A stretch of DNA of 64,000 nucleotides from Leptobrachium leishanense. Taxonomy: Eukaryota; Chordata; Amphibia; Anura; Megophryidae. The stretch spans positions 41,422,654-41,486,653 of the forward strand of contig CM019072.1 in the NCBI GenBank assembly GCA_009667805.1, read 5' to 3'. Position numbers and translations under genes: made by a program. Of the stretch, positions 21,348 through 34,165 are shown piece by piece. Positions within the stretch are counted from its first letter, which is position 1, and each line of letters begins with the position of its first letter. A model generated the notes under the pieces. The model had not been told where the DNA came from, ran no database searches, and saw only the letters and a list, made by a program, of their open reading frames with translations.

Positions 21348-21839
21348 CTATAGGAGGAGAGAAGAAAATAAAATAAATAAAGAGCAGAAGAAAAAAAATA
21401 ACCAAACAGAACATTCTTATGCACATCATTAAGTATATATCATTATAATAGAATTTGTATAAAATGCATATATATCACATTAATGGGAAATAATATGTGT
21501 ATGTGCTGTAAAATTATATGCAGTGCTTCTGGCTCACTTAGCAGCGCATATAAACAAGGAATATGTAGTAAACATATGAGCAGGGCCCCTCTTTATGTTA
21601 CCTATCAGTATGTCTCAATCTGTCAAATTGAGCGTGCAATCGTTTTCTAGTATTGTATCGAGCGCCGCATAAATTTCTTACAATGTACAAATAAAAAATA
21701 GCAGGACTCCAATACACCAAATACTCTCCCTATTCTTCTTACAATGTGATTCTCCTTTTCTAGTCAGTTCAATGAGCCTGAACTTGTTATTTATATTCAT
21801 GTTGCCTGCAAGATGCTTGCTCTCTTCACTGTTCTTTGT

Positions 21840-21945
21840 GCCACGAATTCCTGTCTTAAAATAGCTGGGGGTAGTTGACATGTGGGAAAAGTAGTTCCAA
21901 AAACATCTGTTGGGCCCAGGTTGTCTATCCCTGCCATGTCAGGTC
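21840..21945. mobile_element. hAT-type MITE end fragment
   Basis: TGTGGGAAAAGTAGTTCC, AACATCTGTTGGGCCCAGG and TTGTCTATCCCTGCC resemble the right half of short palindromic hAT MITEs such as 8293-8430. The left half is absent. Confidence 0.45.
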
Positions 21946-22110
21946 ATGTACCATTGGCCTTGCTTCATGGTCCACTAGTCTTGCAGAGACAATTCATGTT
22001 TCTTTTGCAAATGTATTCATATGTCTTAAGATAATAAAGAAATTCAATAATTTCTTTAATTCGTGACACTTTTTTTAAAATCTGTGGGTGTCATTACTTC
22101 AGCATATACA

Positions 22111-22813
22111 GGGCCCTATTACATTCCTCGGCACTTTCTTGCACGCGCGCAAAAGCGCAATAACGCGAGGGGCAAAACCATTCGCTCTGAACGTCATATT
22201 ACGACGTACGCGCATACGATGCGCATTAACGGCTAACGCGAGTGATCCTGCGCGAACCCTTTGCGAGCGCAAGTTCGTGAGCGCATCCTATACTTAACAT
22301 TGTGAGCGCAAATGCGTTCATGCGCTGGTACGCGGATGGTATTACAATCGATGCGCAAGTTTTTACGAACGACGTTTGCGCATAATTTTAACGTCTTTGA
22401 AAAGCTGGTGGTAACTGCAAATCTGAACGTTCTGACCGAAACGAAAAACAAAATACAGCACAGTATAGTTACACATTCTACACATACCCAAACAATAAAA
22501 TTGAGAGGTTGTGCGTGTTTTTATTATTGTTGTAGCATATATACTCAGATTGATTTTGACAGGTGCAAACAATGAACGGGAGACAATTGTGGTTCTTAAT
22601 TCAGATTGGCTGAATCACGTGAAAAAACAGTCTGCCCACCGATTTGTGCGCGCAGCGTTAATTTGCGCTCGTTTTTGCGCGTCTTTTTTACGCGTGATAT
22701 TTTTTGACGGCTGATCGTAATACCAGCGTTAATTTACACACGTTAACGTTTAACGCTGCGCGCAAAAAAAATTGCGCTGCGCAGACGAATTTGCGTGAAC
22801 AATGTAATACAGT
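22111..22813 (+). mobile_element. CGCG-rich Harbinger-like MITE (copy A)
   Basis: Left end GGGCCCTATTACATTCC; right end AATGTAATACAGTC, an eroded mirror. The interior is full of GCGCAAAAGCGC and TTAACG words. Copy B (39244-40004) is inverted and shares the whole interior, including a 67-68 codon frame (22511-22714 here). No transposase domain. Confidence 0.7.
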
Positions 22814-23354
22814 CTTTTAATGCAATGGACTGATGTATTTCTTTTTAAAACTGTCACCACAATATTTGATGACTAAATCTGAATTCTTTTGTAATTAGCA
22901 ATTATGATAAGGTGAAGGGGATAATCTGTGATGGGATGTATATTCCCCCTATATTTAAAGTAGGATTGGGATATTTGAGCCCAGGGGGGCAATATGTGGT
23001 TTTAAATTGGTCCGTGCTGCAAGATTTCTCCCACCTGTTAATTATTGTAAATGTTTCCTGGGTGGAAGGAAGAGAGACAGAGAGACACAGAACAAGGTGA
23101 AGCTCTGAGGCTGGCAGCTTGACGACAAAGGTTGGCAAAGGTTTTCATTTTTTTATTAGTTCTCCCAAAGTAGAGAGGGACATTTTTGAGTTAGATCTCG
23201 GATGAGCCAGGTTTTATTTTCTTTTATATTTTGTTTGATTGCTAAATGCTGCTGAAATAAACTGAACTATGTAAAGAGACTGTATGTGACTGGTGGGAAT
23301 TGCCCTAGAGGACCATGCTATTGTGCCCTGTGATGGTGCAGGATAACACAATTA

Positions 23355-24254
23355 CCGTATTTTTCGCTCCATAAGACGCACTTTTCTACCCCCAAAAAGT
23401 CTTATGGAGCGAATGCCCCATGATATGCCTCAGCTCACCTAATCACGGTCACGTGGCTCCCCCAGGCGAGTGCCCAAGCTTCCTGCCGCAGGACGCACGC
23501 TCAGAAGGAGCCTAACGCGGCGGCGACAGGTGAGCGGAGGCATATCCATGAGCTGCTGGGGCACATCCATGAGCGAGCTGGGGCACATCCATGAGTGAGC
23601 TGGGGCACATCCATGAGCGAGCTGGGGCACATCCATGAGCGAGCTGAGGCACATCCATGAGCGAGCTGGGGCACATCCATGAGCGAGCTGGGGCAAATCC
23701 ATGTGCTGGGGCAATATCCATGAGCTGGGGCATATCCATGTGCTGGGGGACAGTATCCATGAGCTGGGGCATATCCATGTGCTGGGGCATATCCATAAGC
23801 TGGGGCATATCCATGAGCTGGGGGACAGTATCCATGTGCTGGGGCATATCCATGTGCTGGGGCATATCCATAAGCTGGGGGGCATATCCATGAGCTGGGG
23901 GACAGTATCCATGGGCTGGGGCATATCCATGAGCTGGGGGACAGTATCCATGTGCTGGGGCATATCCATGAGCTGGGGGACAGTATCCATGGGCTGGGGC
24001 ATATCCATGAGCTGGGGGACAGTATCCATGTGCTGGGGCATATCCATGAGCTGGGGGACAGTATCCATGTGCTGGGGCATATCCATGAGCTGGGGGACAG
24101 TATCCATGAGCTGGGGACAGTATCCATGAGCTGGGGGACAGTATCCATGAGCTGGGGCAGTATATCCATTATTACACTATTTGATTTCAGAATATTTATT
24201 TTCCTGTTTTCCTCCTCTAAAAACTAGGTGCGTCTTATGGAGCGAAAAATACGG
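23355..24254. mobile_element. 900 bp MITE with 27 bp perfect TIRs carrying a minisatellite
   Basis: Perfect 27 bp terminal inverted repeats starting CCGTATTTTTCGCTCCATAA, flanked by TTA/TAA. Next to the left TIR a second copy of GTCTTATGGAGCG lets the end fold on itself. The interior is almost entirely a short tandem repeat. Superfamily is not assigned; no transposase. Confidence 0.8.
23545..24165. repeat. Minisatellite, 18-23 bp unit (ATCCATGAGCTGGGG)
   Basis: About 30 units built on ATCCATG(A/T/G)GCTGGGG. The first part uses GAGCGAGCTGGGGCACATCC (22 bp), later parts alternate GGCATATCC and GGACAGTATCC linkers in a higher-order pattern. All six frames give periodic peptides (for example LMDMPQHMDTVPQ), which explains the 119-222 codon frames here; they are not genes. 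Confidence 0.9.
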
Positions 24255-25333
24255 TAATATATAGTCTTTTCTAACTAAATAAATAAATAATTTTATTTTT
24301 TATTTTAGTTACGGCTTTTTGAGGTCATTTTATCAGCCCAATATCTAAAAACAAGTCCCCCACTTTGTGATGCAATAGGTTTTCAAAGTGGCACTCTAAT
24401 TAGAGCAACTGTTGTGGATATTTGGAAAGGATAATAACATGGGTTGAAAACAAGTGAGCAGGATAATGGAATAGGCAACAGACTTTTCAGAAATCCCATT
24501 GTATTGGATGTTTACGTGTTGATTTTGGGGGCGTAAGAATATGTATGGAGTGATAAGACTATAACACTTATTTACAATTGAAAAGGATGATGGTACAAGG
24601 TGGGTGTTGATTATAAATTGTTTTCCATCTGCTCAGTAAACGAAAATACTTTGTTTATAACTTTTATTTTTGGAAAGTGGATGTCTATAAACTTCACAAA
24701 GGCATATGTTTTGTATTCAAAAATACACACAAAAGAAGGTCGTCCTCACCTCCTTTAACAAAAAAACTTTTTAAGACTATGTAAAGAGCATTTTACATTA
24801 TTCCCACAGTGGTTTTCAATCTCAAACACAGCGCATCCTGCGTTCCACTTCAAGCCTAACGTAATAATATTTCATGGTATGTTTCTGAGATTCCGTACAA
24901 CACAATATGTATGTAATTATATGTGTGATTTATAATATATTAAAAGATGGGTGTGTAATGAATTGTCTGCTTCTTTTTTGACCCATTATTCAAGCAGAAC
25001 CAAGTAGCTATTCATCAATATTGACTTAAGTACCCAATATTCAATGGTTCTATTACAAAGGTGTAATCCAAAGGCATCCGTGTGATCAGGTGAAACGACC
25101 AACAGTCTATAGCCTTGTGTGCTGGAACAAAAGGCAAGTGACCATTCTATCATGAGAAGTCATAGCTTGCTTTCATTTATGCTACTGGGCTAATCACTTG
25201 ACTCCCGTATAGTTCATATCCTGGGAATGTGGCAATATGCAAATATGCAGGTGCTTGGAGATGGAGAAAAGGTATAAATCAAACATCAGCATACAAATAA
25301 ACCTATGAATTCATGCCTATGATACCAGACATC

Positions 25334-26153
25334 GGGTTCTATTCCATAGTTGGTGCTAACTTTACAAGAGCTGTTCTGAGCTTACCAGAGCCATTATAAG
25401 GTTATATTCCATAGCTGCTGCTACTGTAGTGTCTCGATATGTAATCATAGGAGAAGTAAGTTTAACGTAATTGATATTCCGATCCTGACGCTAACCTGGG
25501 GTGAAAAAGGTTTGCGCTTTGAAGCTAAGCGTCTCCTATAATTAACTTGGGGAGTACAATATTTTTTTTAGCGTCTCGACAAGTGCAAAGTGCTGGCACA
25601 ATTTACCATCAGGATGCGCAAGCCAAGAAAAAGCACCTTCTAAAAGCTGGAGTTAAATGATTCTGCAAATACAAAATCGAATTAACATGCTCTAAAATCC
25701 CCCTAAAAATTCCATATTCATCTCTCATCCCACAAGGAAAAGGGTGGCCCGATCTGCTGCTTCTTCTCGCTGGGAGCAGAGTGAGACTGGGGACAAATAG
25801 TTCCTAGTCCTCCTTAGCGAGTGACCATTCCACAGCACTGCAAGATCTTGCGGGCCAGAAGTGCAAGCCTCCATGGAGTCCATAGGACTCTGGGAGCTGA
25901 TACTCAGGGTGGCGTGGGAATGCTACTGCGAGTATCAGGGAGGTTAGCGGTGCATTCCGGTGCGAGGTGCTGAGATATTACCTTCTCTGCTCTAGGCCGT
26001 TAACATGGAGACTGCAAGCGATAATCTGCAAGTACACATAGTCCTGCTTACCCTCTCCATGTTAGTGTCAACATTGGAATATTGCCCATAGTCTATGGGG
26101 TAGTTTACAGCAGCTCTGGTTAAGCACCAACTTTGAAATATTGCCCATCATTG
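25334..26153. mobile_element. Palindromic MITE, ACTCCATGGAG family (copy 4)
   Basis: Ends TTCCATAGTTGGTGCTAAC and, reversed, CAAAGTTGGTGCTTAACC. The core is CATGGAGTCCATAGGACTC near 25873-25891. Inner arms (AATATTGCCCATAGTCTATG) are partly duplicated at the right end. Confidence 0.6.
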
Positions 26154-26623
26154 GGTGTATTAGACGAACACCTATACTCCAATCATATACACCTTTGCAT
26201 TCACGTGCAGATTGATGTTCCATAATTACAATCACATACCCCCTTCTATCAAGAGACCGTGTCTGTCTTCTTGATTAAAATATATTGGGTTGATTTCTGC
26301 ACTTTTTGCAAATCAAGAATAGCCTTATATTTGAAGTTTGTCTCTGGTGTAATCACATCCTAATCACTTGCTTCGGACAGCGTAACACACCTTATCTAGT
26401 GTAATGGTCTACAGTACTATATGGATGTGGTGGCAATAAAGCATGATGCTAAATATTAATATGTGTAGGGTACAAATAAGTTATTATAGCTGAGAGAACG
26501 TGATTTCTGTTGTATCGGTTTGCCCATCGATTCTTAAATAATTTTTAATAACAATGCAGTAATCTAATAGATTCTGGAAGAACGTGGGACATCATTCCTC
26601 AGTGTTACATACTGCATGATTAA

Positions 26624-27837
26624 CCCTTTTGCTGCGGTGGACGCGCTCAGCGCGTCCAACCGCATGTCACGTTCCATGCGGTGGACGCGCTGAGCGCGTC
26701 CTCTCTTTGGGGCCAGCGTTCGGCCGGGTTCCGGCCGATCGCTGGCCCCCCCCGGTGCGGGCTGACTCGATGTCAGCCCAGCACCCGGAACCGCCACGGG
26801 AGTAATTAGGTGTCATCGCGGCGGCGCGATGACACCTAATTCAGGCGCCCCCCGCATGTGCGGAGGAGGCGCCTGAAAGGGAGGGGGGGAGGTCCTTCGG
26901 ACCTCTCTCCCTCCCGATCGGCGGCATTGTGGGGGTTAACCCAGGCACCATTTGGAAGGGCACAGCCTGCCCTTCCAAATGGTACCTGGCATTAACCCCT
27001 GGGGAGCCGGATCACGAATCGGCGCTGAAAAGCGCCGGTTCGTGATCCTTTCCCGGAGCTGGCCGACATCTTGGATGTTGGCCAAGCCTCCGGGAACTCC
27101 CCCTGAGGACTGGCGTCATCGTGCATAGCACGATGACGCCAGTCCTGGAGTTAACCCCTAGCTGCCACCAATGGTGGAGATAGGGGGTTCATTGGAACCC
27201 CCTATCTCCCGATCCGTGGCAGCTAGGGGTTAAAGTTTGGTATTGTTGGATCGGCCAGAGAATGGCCGTTCCAACGATACCAAGTTTTTTAAAAAAAATA
27301 AAAATGAAAAATAAAAATAAAAAAATATTTAAAAATAAAATTATAAAAAAAAAAATAAACAAGTTTATTTTCTTTTTTTTGGTTTGTTAATGCAGCAATA
27401 TTGTTCCCATTTCAATTATAATGTGAACAATGATGCTGCACTAACGATTTTTGTATGCGGTGCGTTTGTTAAAAATCGTGTAATTTTCCCCAAACAAAAA
27501 TGTAACGAGACCACATCTTTTTTAACAAGCGCACCCCATACAAAATATAACCGCAATTGCTCGCATGTTAAAATGTGAAAAAAAAACACTTTACACGTTG
27601 TAAATTATTGAAAATTCATATGTTATTGCATTTTTTGTTATAATATACAGACAGGCCATGACGTATACATATAATAATGAAATATTATGCATCTGCCGAG
27701 TCTGCCGGAAAGAACGATATATAATATGTCTGGGTCATATACTAAAATAAGCCTTCAAAACCCGTTTAAACATGATGAGCAAAACCGGTAAAAATGACCT
27801 CAGCACAGAGGCGGGAAAAGCCTCAGCAGCGAAAGGG
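26624..27837 (+). mobile_element. piggyBac-like non-autonomous element, TTAA flanks
   Basis: TTAA at 26620-26623 and 27838-27841. Termini CCCTTTTGCTGCGGTGG and, reversed, CCCTTTCGCTGCTGAGG match at 14 of 17. The GC-rich left half is a chain of hairpins (GGACGCGCTCAGCGCGTCC; GGCACCATTTGG...CCAAATGGTACC; GTCATCGTGC...GCACGATGAC), the right half is AT-rich. Related fragments occur at 190-684 and 44366-44965. It carries no transposase and would depend on an autonomous relative. Confidence 0.85.
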
Positions 27838-28429
27838 TTAAATAAAATTCTGCACAACACTGTGTCTGTTCCCTGTTGCAAAATAAAGTTTATTTTAGGC
27901 TAATGATGTTATAGCTCATTGGCCATTTATAGTCCATGTCAGTGTTATATTATTGGCCTGCAGTCAGTTTCTTTCCTGTAATTTTTTTCTTCCTTATGTA
28001 AGGTAATTTACTTTACACTTCATACTGATCTGTCCATGGTCCTTTACATAAATTAAAGGGACAGTTTAGACTGGGTCTTAGTGTTTCACTAGCGTGCGCT
28101 AATGAATCTTGTACACGGACTACCGCGGACAAGATGATCTGTTGGTGAGTTGTCAGGCGCTACCTGTTAGCGACTTGCGCTAGATTTTTCATGTAGCGTT
28201 GGCGTTCTAGCTCACACCAGGTCATTAATTAAGCAGGTAAAAGGTCTGGAGATGATTCTAAGTGTGGTATTTGCTTTTGGAATCTATTGCTGTGAACCTA
28301 CATCATGTGTTCAAAGGAGCTGTCCTGCAAGTGTAACAGGCAATTGTAAGGCTTCAAAAACAAAACAAATCCATCAGATAGCAGCAACATTAGGAGTGGC
28401 CAAATCACTTGCTACATTTTGAGGGAAGA

Positions 28430-29326
28430 AGAATGGACTGGCTCGTTGCCTCGGGGTTCTCTTCAACTCTGACCTCTCCTTCACTCCTCACATTCAGTTA
28501 CTAACCAAATCTTGCCACTTCGACCTAAAAAAACATTGCATGCGTCCATCCCTGGCTTAATAATGACTCTGCTAAAATGCTCATCCAAGTTCTTATTATC
28601 TCCCGCCTTAACTATTGTAACCACCTTCTCTTTGACCCTAAGAGGTCACAGATTCTCCAACTGCAGTCTGTTATGAATGCCTGTGCTAGGCTCATCAACC
28701 TCACCTCACGCATCTCTTGCACCTCGCCCCTTTGTCCATCTCTACACTGGCTGTTTCCTTTAGAATCCAATTCAAAGTATTGGTGCTCGCATACAAAGCT
28801 CTCCATAACCGCACCCCTACCTACATCTCCTCACTTACTGGCAGATACGTACCGTGCAGGCCACTTCGATGTGCCAATGATCTGCCAATGATCTGATGCT
28901 ATCAGCTCCACAAACCAGCACCCCCAACTCCGACTTTTAAGACTTCTCCTGCGCTGCCCCCTTTCTATGTAAAATCCCTCTCTCGCAGCATTAGACTCTC
29001 CCAGTCTCTCCAGTCCATCAACTCTCTCTCAAAGTCTCTGAAAAAACATTACTTTAGAGTAGCCTATCGGCTCACTCCATGATTCCCCAACTGTACATTT
29101 CTGGCACCACCTTCTCACCCAGCCCACAAGCACCCTGCTACCTCAGGTCCTCTATTTCCCCTCACCTAATGTGCCACCTCTCTCCTCTTAGATTGCAGCT
29201 CTCAAGCAGGGTCCTCTCTTCTCCTACTGTTCTGTGTGTTGAATTTGTTTGTATATTTGTTATTGTGTGTCACCCAGTGTACAGCGCTACGTAACTGGTT
29301 AGCGCTTTATGAGTACCTGTAACTGA
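28430..29326 (+). pseudogene. L2-type LINE, 3' end of reverse transcriptase
   Basis: 5'-truncated non-LTR retrotransposon. Frames contain LGVLFNSDLSFTPHIQ (28450-28500), ISRLNYCNHLL (28600), LQLQSVMNACARLI (28650) and PLCPSLHWL, the LGV...S-R-L-D-Y-C-N...LQ-x-x-N-A-A-R...LHWLP series at the end of L2/CR1-group reverse transcriptases. Stops at 28560 and frameshifts inactivate it. The tail, TACAGCGCTACGTAAC and TAGCGCTTTATGAGTA, matches the GCGCTGCGG/TTGGCGCTATATAAAT tails of L2. Confidence 0.85.
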
Positions 29327-29329
29327 TGA

Positions 29330-30425
29330 GCTCAGCAACATAAAAGGCATGGACGTCCACGGAAGGCAACAGTGGTGGATGATCGCAGGATTCTCTTTAT
29401 GGTAAAGAAAAACCCATTCACAACATCCAGAAAAGTACAGGACACTCTCCAGGAGGTGGGCGTATCATTGTCAAAGTCTACAAAAAAGAGAAGACTTCAC
29501 AAGAGCAAATACAGAGGGTTCACCACAAGGTGCAAACCACTCATAAGCCTGAATAATAGAAAAGCCAGCTTAGACTTTGCCAAAAACATCTGAAAAGCCA
29601 GACCAGTTCTGGAAAGCATTCTTTGGATGGATGAAACTAAGATTAATCTCTACCATAATGACGGGAATAAAAAAGTGTGGAGAAGACTTGGAACAGCTCA
29701 TGATCCAAAGCAACATTATATGTAAAACATGGTGAAGGCAGTGTGATGGTATGGGCAAGCATGGCTTCCAGTGGCACTGGGTCATTGGTGTTGATTGATG
29801 ATGTGACAGAAGACAGAAGCAGCCAGATGAATTCAGTCAGCCCAGATTCAGCTGGGATTCACATTAGAGATGGACAATGATCCAAAACACGCTGCAAAAG
29901 CAACCCAGGAGTTTTTAAAGGAATATAAGTGGAATATTTTGCAATGGCCAAGTTAATTACCTGATCTCAACTCAATTGAGCTGCATTTCACTTGCTGAAG
30001 GCAAAACTACAGCCAGAAAGACCCACAAACAAAGAACGACTGAAGACAGCTGCAGTTAGAGCCTGGCAAAGCATCAGAGAGGAGATAACCAAGTCTTGGG
30101 TAATGCCCATGGGTTCCAGACTTCAGGTAGTCACTGCCAGTAACTGATTCTCAACAAAATATTAAAAAAGAACATTTTATTTATGATTATATTCATTTGT
30201 CCAATTACATTTGAGCCCCTGAAAATGGGAAGACTGTGTATAAAAATGATTGCAATTCCTAAAATTTGTACTTGGTATTTATGTTCAACCCCTTGAATTA
30301 AAGCTGAAAGTCTACACTTCAAATTCATTTGGATTGTTTCATTTTAATTGTATTCTGGTCGCATACAGAGCCAAAAGTATGAAAATTGTGCCCATGTCCA
30401 AATAAACAGTATATGGACCTAACTG
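29330..30425 (+). pseudogene. Tc1-like transposon with dead transposase
   Basis: Remnant of a Tc1/mariner transposase. Domain pieces: RHGRPRK-like DNA-binding region (29345), TSRKVQDTLQEVGV (29420-29465), WMDETKINLYHNDG with the first catalytic Asp (29625-29665), DNDPKHAAKATQ-like second Asp (29873-29910) and a PDLNSIE-like segment ending in the catalytic Glu (29960-29985). Multiple stops and indels. The right terminus TATGGACCTAACTGTA (30410-30425) is typical of Tc1 ends. The left terminus and the start of the gene are missing where it abuts L2 sequence. Confidence 0.88.
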
Positions 30426-30774
30426 TATTTTATCAGATGTCCAAAAATACCATGATTTTATATTTTTTCCAGACCAAAGATTTTTGATTCTACTATACTA
30501 AAATGGGGAGGAAGGAAAGAAATTTAGTTTTTCCCCCCTCCCAAAAAATATGTTATTTCAAATGTTAATTATTAACAAATCTGAGATATTGAAATACAAA
30601 AGGATGGTTAAGGATTTTCTTTCAGATTTTTATATGATGTTTTTCAATGTTTTTTTTATTACATTGGAACCATCCATATGTGATAATTTTGTTAATTCTT
30701 AGTTTTCTATTTCCATTTGAACATTTGAGAGATGTGGTAATAAGTAATTCCAAAAATGTTATGTCTTCCTGTTC

Positions 30775-30870
30775 TACAAAAATTACATACATCTTGTTCC
30801 CTTTGGTTATTGTAAAGCGCTGCGGAAACTGTTGGCGCTATATAAATGATGACAATAATAATAAAGAATT
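30775..30870 (+). repeat. L2 LINE 3' tail
   Basis: TTATTGTAAAGCGCTGCGG, ACTGTTGGCGCTATATAAAT then (GAT/AAT)n; same tail at 34055-34165. Confidence 0.8.
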
Positions 30871-32060
30871 TGGAGAAAAAGTAATAAATGGGAAAAAGAC
30901 ACCTTCTCCCATGCACTGCTATGTGACTCACAGGAACGTAGCTGATAGGTAAAGTGCTTGTGTTTAGGTCAGAGGTTTGTGGACTCATCAGCACATATAG
31001 TGTTACCCAAACATATAAAGCAGAAATTAAAATAAATTATATATAATTCATTGTATAATATAAAATTATTGCAACATTTTGTACATAAGTCATGTCAACA
31101 TATATCCTTCTTGGATGGAGATAGAGGACTTAAGGTGCAGTGTAGACATTCACACTTTAGTCTGATCACAGTAATTATCTCAAAGTGCCTTTACTGTACT
31201 GAATTAATTGACTGAACATAATGACATGTCATATGTTTACAGTAAGATTGTCAAAGGCTATCTCCCAGGTGCAAATCAGTAATAAATCCAAAATGAATCT
31301 ATAATTTGATATTGTTGGTTTGTTAGCAACATACAAGTAAAAGGCAAAAAAGAAACAAGCAATTATGATTAACATGGTGGCTATTGTAATTAATGAGTGG
31401 GTCCACTATACTTAAAAGCCCCCACTATATTCCAGCTGAGTTGTAAACATCCCTTGCAAGTCGTTAGGAGCTACTTTCTATATGTCGTATAGGAAGTGCT
31501 ATTATGCGGGCAGATGGAAAATAATGAGGTCACACATTATTCTTGTCTTGAGCCAGTATACTATTTAACAACAAATACCAGCTCTGACAACTTGGTGTTA
31601 AGTGATTTTTAACACACGCAATAAAAGTCTGTACTCATTTTTGGTCCCAGCCTGTATATGTGAGGGTACAGCTTTATGTCTATGTATTTTAATAAATTTT
31701 TTTGAACATCGAGACAAACATGTCTTCTATATAAAATATTGACGAATTTGTTTAAAAAAATTAGAAACCAGGTTGACGGGGCTATAGGCAAGTGACGTGA
31801 GGCTTTCATGGAAATTGACTGGTGAGTTCAGATTAAATCGCGGCCTTCCTGCTGCTTTTGTGCAGAGAGGAGAAATGGCCTGCATTAGCTTTGTATGACT
31901 ACCAGCATTTTGCCTGCATGAAAGCTGTCACCGGCACCTCCTGAGAGATCATTGTTGTTAGACATGTATCTACTAGCATCTCTATTTGTATTATTTAATA
32001 TCTGTAATATAATTTGCAGACGGTACCGTTGCTAATAAAACGGCAAACGTTGAATACTTT

Positions 32061-32241
32061 CAGGGTTATTCAGAGAGAGGTGAAAACCAGGAGTATTGGC
32101 AGAAGAAGAGAGCAATCTAGACCAAACAGCCGATTTGGAAAGAGAGACAAATGTGAGAATTTTCTGATTTGGCTATTTTGACCCAGAATTTTCATTTCTC
32201 CAGTCATTCTCCTGGTTTTCACCTCTCTCTGAATAACCCTG
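32061..32241. mobile_element. 181 bp MITE with CAGGGTTATTCAGAGAG ends (copy 1)
   Basis: Palindromic: CAGGGTTATTCAGAGAG left, perfect mirror right, arms of about 75 bp around GATTTGGAAAGAG. TTT on each side (32058-32060, 32242-32244). A sister copy is at 49484-49665. Confidence 0.85.
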
Positions 32242-33904
32242 TTTGTCTTTCTCCATTCTTCCCTCCTAGGTTACTTCTTATCCTCCAGAAGAAAGTGCTG
32301 TACAGGTTGGCTTATTTAGTTGCAAATTAAATCTTGATGTATAGAATCATGTTCTCAGTAGTAAAGTGGAATTGAAGTTATTTGTTTTCGGTATTCCCTT
32401 TCCTTGCATTAGAGGTGTATATCACATTCCCTTTGCACTGGAAGCAAATTAAACAGGGAGGCTTTGAAGCACAGCCAGAAGAAATTAGACAATTATTGAA
32501 CAAGTATGCCCAATGAAAAGAATCACTGTTTAGCACGTACTAGTTGTGACCCCACCTCTTACAAACGTCTTGTAGATCCATGTAAAAGTTTCCTCAAGAA
32601 CAGAGTAGAATAATTAGTGTACAAGAAAACACACAGGGCTAGATTCCAAATCGTATATAAAGGCTGTGACATACAGCATGTGTTGCGAAGTGTTGCATCG
32701 GTACCTAGAGCCGCGAGGATGTGTCCGGTCAATATGTCAAGCACTTTTCTCTCCTATGCGTTGCCTCATGTTCGAAGAAGTAGCGGAGCTCTCAGAGACA
32801 GAAAAATGTAACTTACACAATCAGAGAACGCACATAAATCAAAAGAAGAGCCAAATATATGAGTGAGTTGGTTGATGGAAATTCAAGCGACTCCACCTCC
32901 CAGCGCTCTGCTTCATTTCCACCACCCGCCACTGTTTTTCCCCTGCTCCGCTTCCCAGTGTTTAAAAGTAACAAGAGCTACAGTAAATTTGCCAAAGCCA
33001 TTAAAGTCTATGGAGTTTACCAAAGCTTTAGATAAAATTTACATCTGACTTGGACTATTTAAGATATCACTACACCTGACTGGTTATGGTCAAAAGTACT
33101 TGAAATTACATACGATGGAGGAACTCTGGTGCATTTAGAAATCCTGTCCCTACAGACACTTCAATTTCTTGCCATAGAAGGTCTCATTGCAGACCCTTTT
33201 ACTATATTTTAAGGAAGAGTCCAATTGCACTTAAATAACATATCCCAAATCACATAGCAGTGTTAAAATCTTCATTATATTGTTGGTTTTCATAGCTAAT
33301 ATTTCATTGGAAGCACCCATGGCCCTATACATTTCCTTTATATGTATTCAATTGTTGCACCTGCATAACAGCCTTGATTTCTCCAAATCATCCATTTTAA
33401 GCAACCCAGAGTATGGAATGCTGTGTTTCCATGACTACTGAACAGCTAACTCCACATCTTCACATCATGAAGTAAATGACATGCCTGTGGGAGCCAATCA
33501 AAAAGTCCATCATTGTTGCTCTAGCTCTTGGTGGCATATTGACTGTTCCATACAGATTACAGGATACTGTGTCACGCTGCAGTAAAAGGAAACTTTATAA
33601 TTGTATTTGTCAGTTCTGAAATGGCACCCAGCAGTCAGTGCAAGATTACGATCTAAATAAACCCAGCCCACCAATTTTGCCTGTTCCTTCTCACTCCTTC
33701 TAGTGCCACTGTCCTATACCCACTCACTCTCCATTGTGCCATGGTCCTAACCCTCTTACATCCCATTGTGCCATTGTTTTATCCACCCCCAATATTTCCA
33801 ATGTCCTGTCCATCGATGGTGCCATTACTCTTACATTGTATCAGTTAGTTATGACTGACGTTGAGAGAGAAAGAAAGAAGGTGTATAGTATCAGCTAATC
33901 CTTT

Positions 33905-34010
33905 CAATCAATGAGCAGCAAATCATGTCACCTGTGCTGTGCTTCAGATATCTGGAAAACCTAACCTATTGGGGGTACTTGAGGACCGCAGTTGGGAACC
34001 ACTGCTCTAG
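33905..34010. mobile_element. hAT-type MITE half, same family as 55138-55321
   Basis: GAGCAGCAAATCATGTCACC, CAGATATCTGGAAAACC and TTGGGAACCACTGCTC match the 55138 element in reverse orientation; the other half is lost. Confidence 0.6.
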
Positions 34011-34054
34011 ACTGTAAGATCCTATGATGAGCAGAGGCCTCTACACCTCTTGTT

Positions 34055-34165
34055 TCCATCCTATGTCCTTTTATCTGTATCTCGTTCCCTTTGGTTATTG
34101 TAAAGCGCTGCGGGAAACTGTTGGCGCTATATAAATGATGATAATAATACTAATAATAATACGAT
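34055..34165 (+). repeat. L2 LINE 3' tail
   Basis: TCCTTTTATCTGTATCTCG, GTAAAGCGCTGCGGGAAAC, TTGGCGCTATATAAATGATG then (ATA)n. Confidence 0.8.

Noticed and set aside
23569..23700. CRISPR-like array
   Set aside because: Direct 22 bp units without unique spacers in a vertebrate minisatellite.
23439..24227. Open frames of 119-222 codons with MDMPQH/HELGDSIH-type repeats
   Set aside because: Tandem minisatellite inside a transposon; periodic peptides in all frames.
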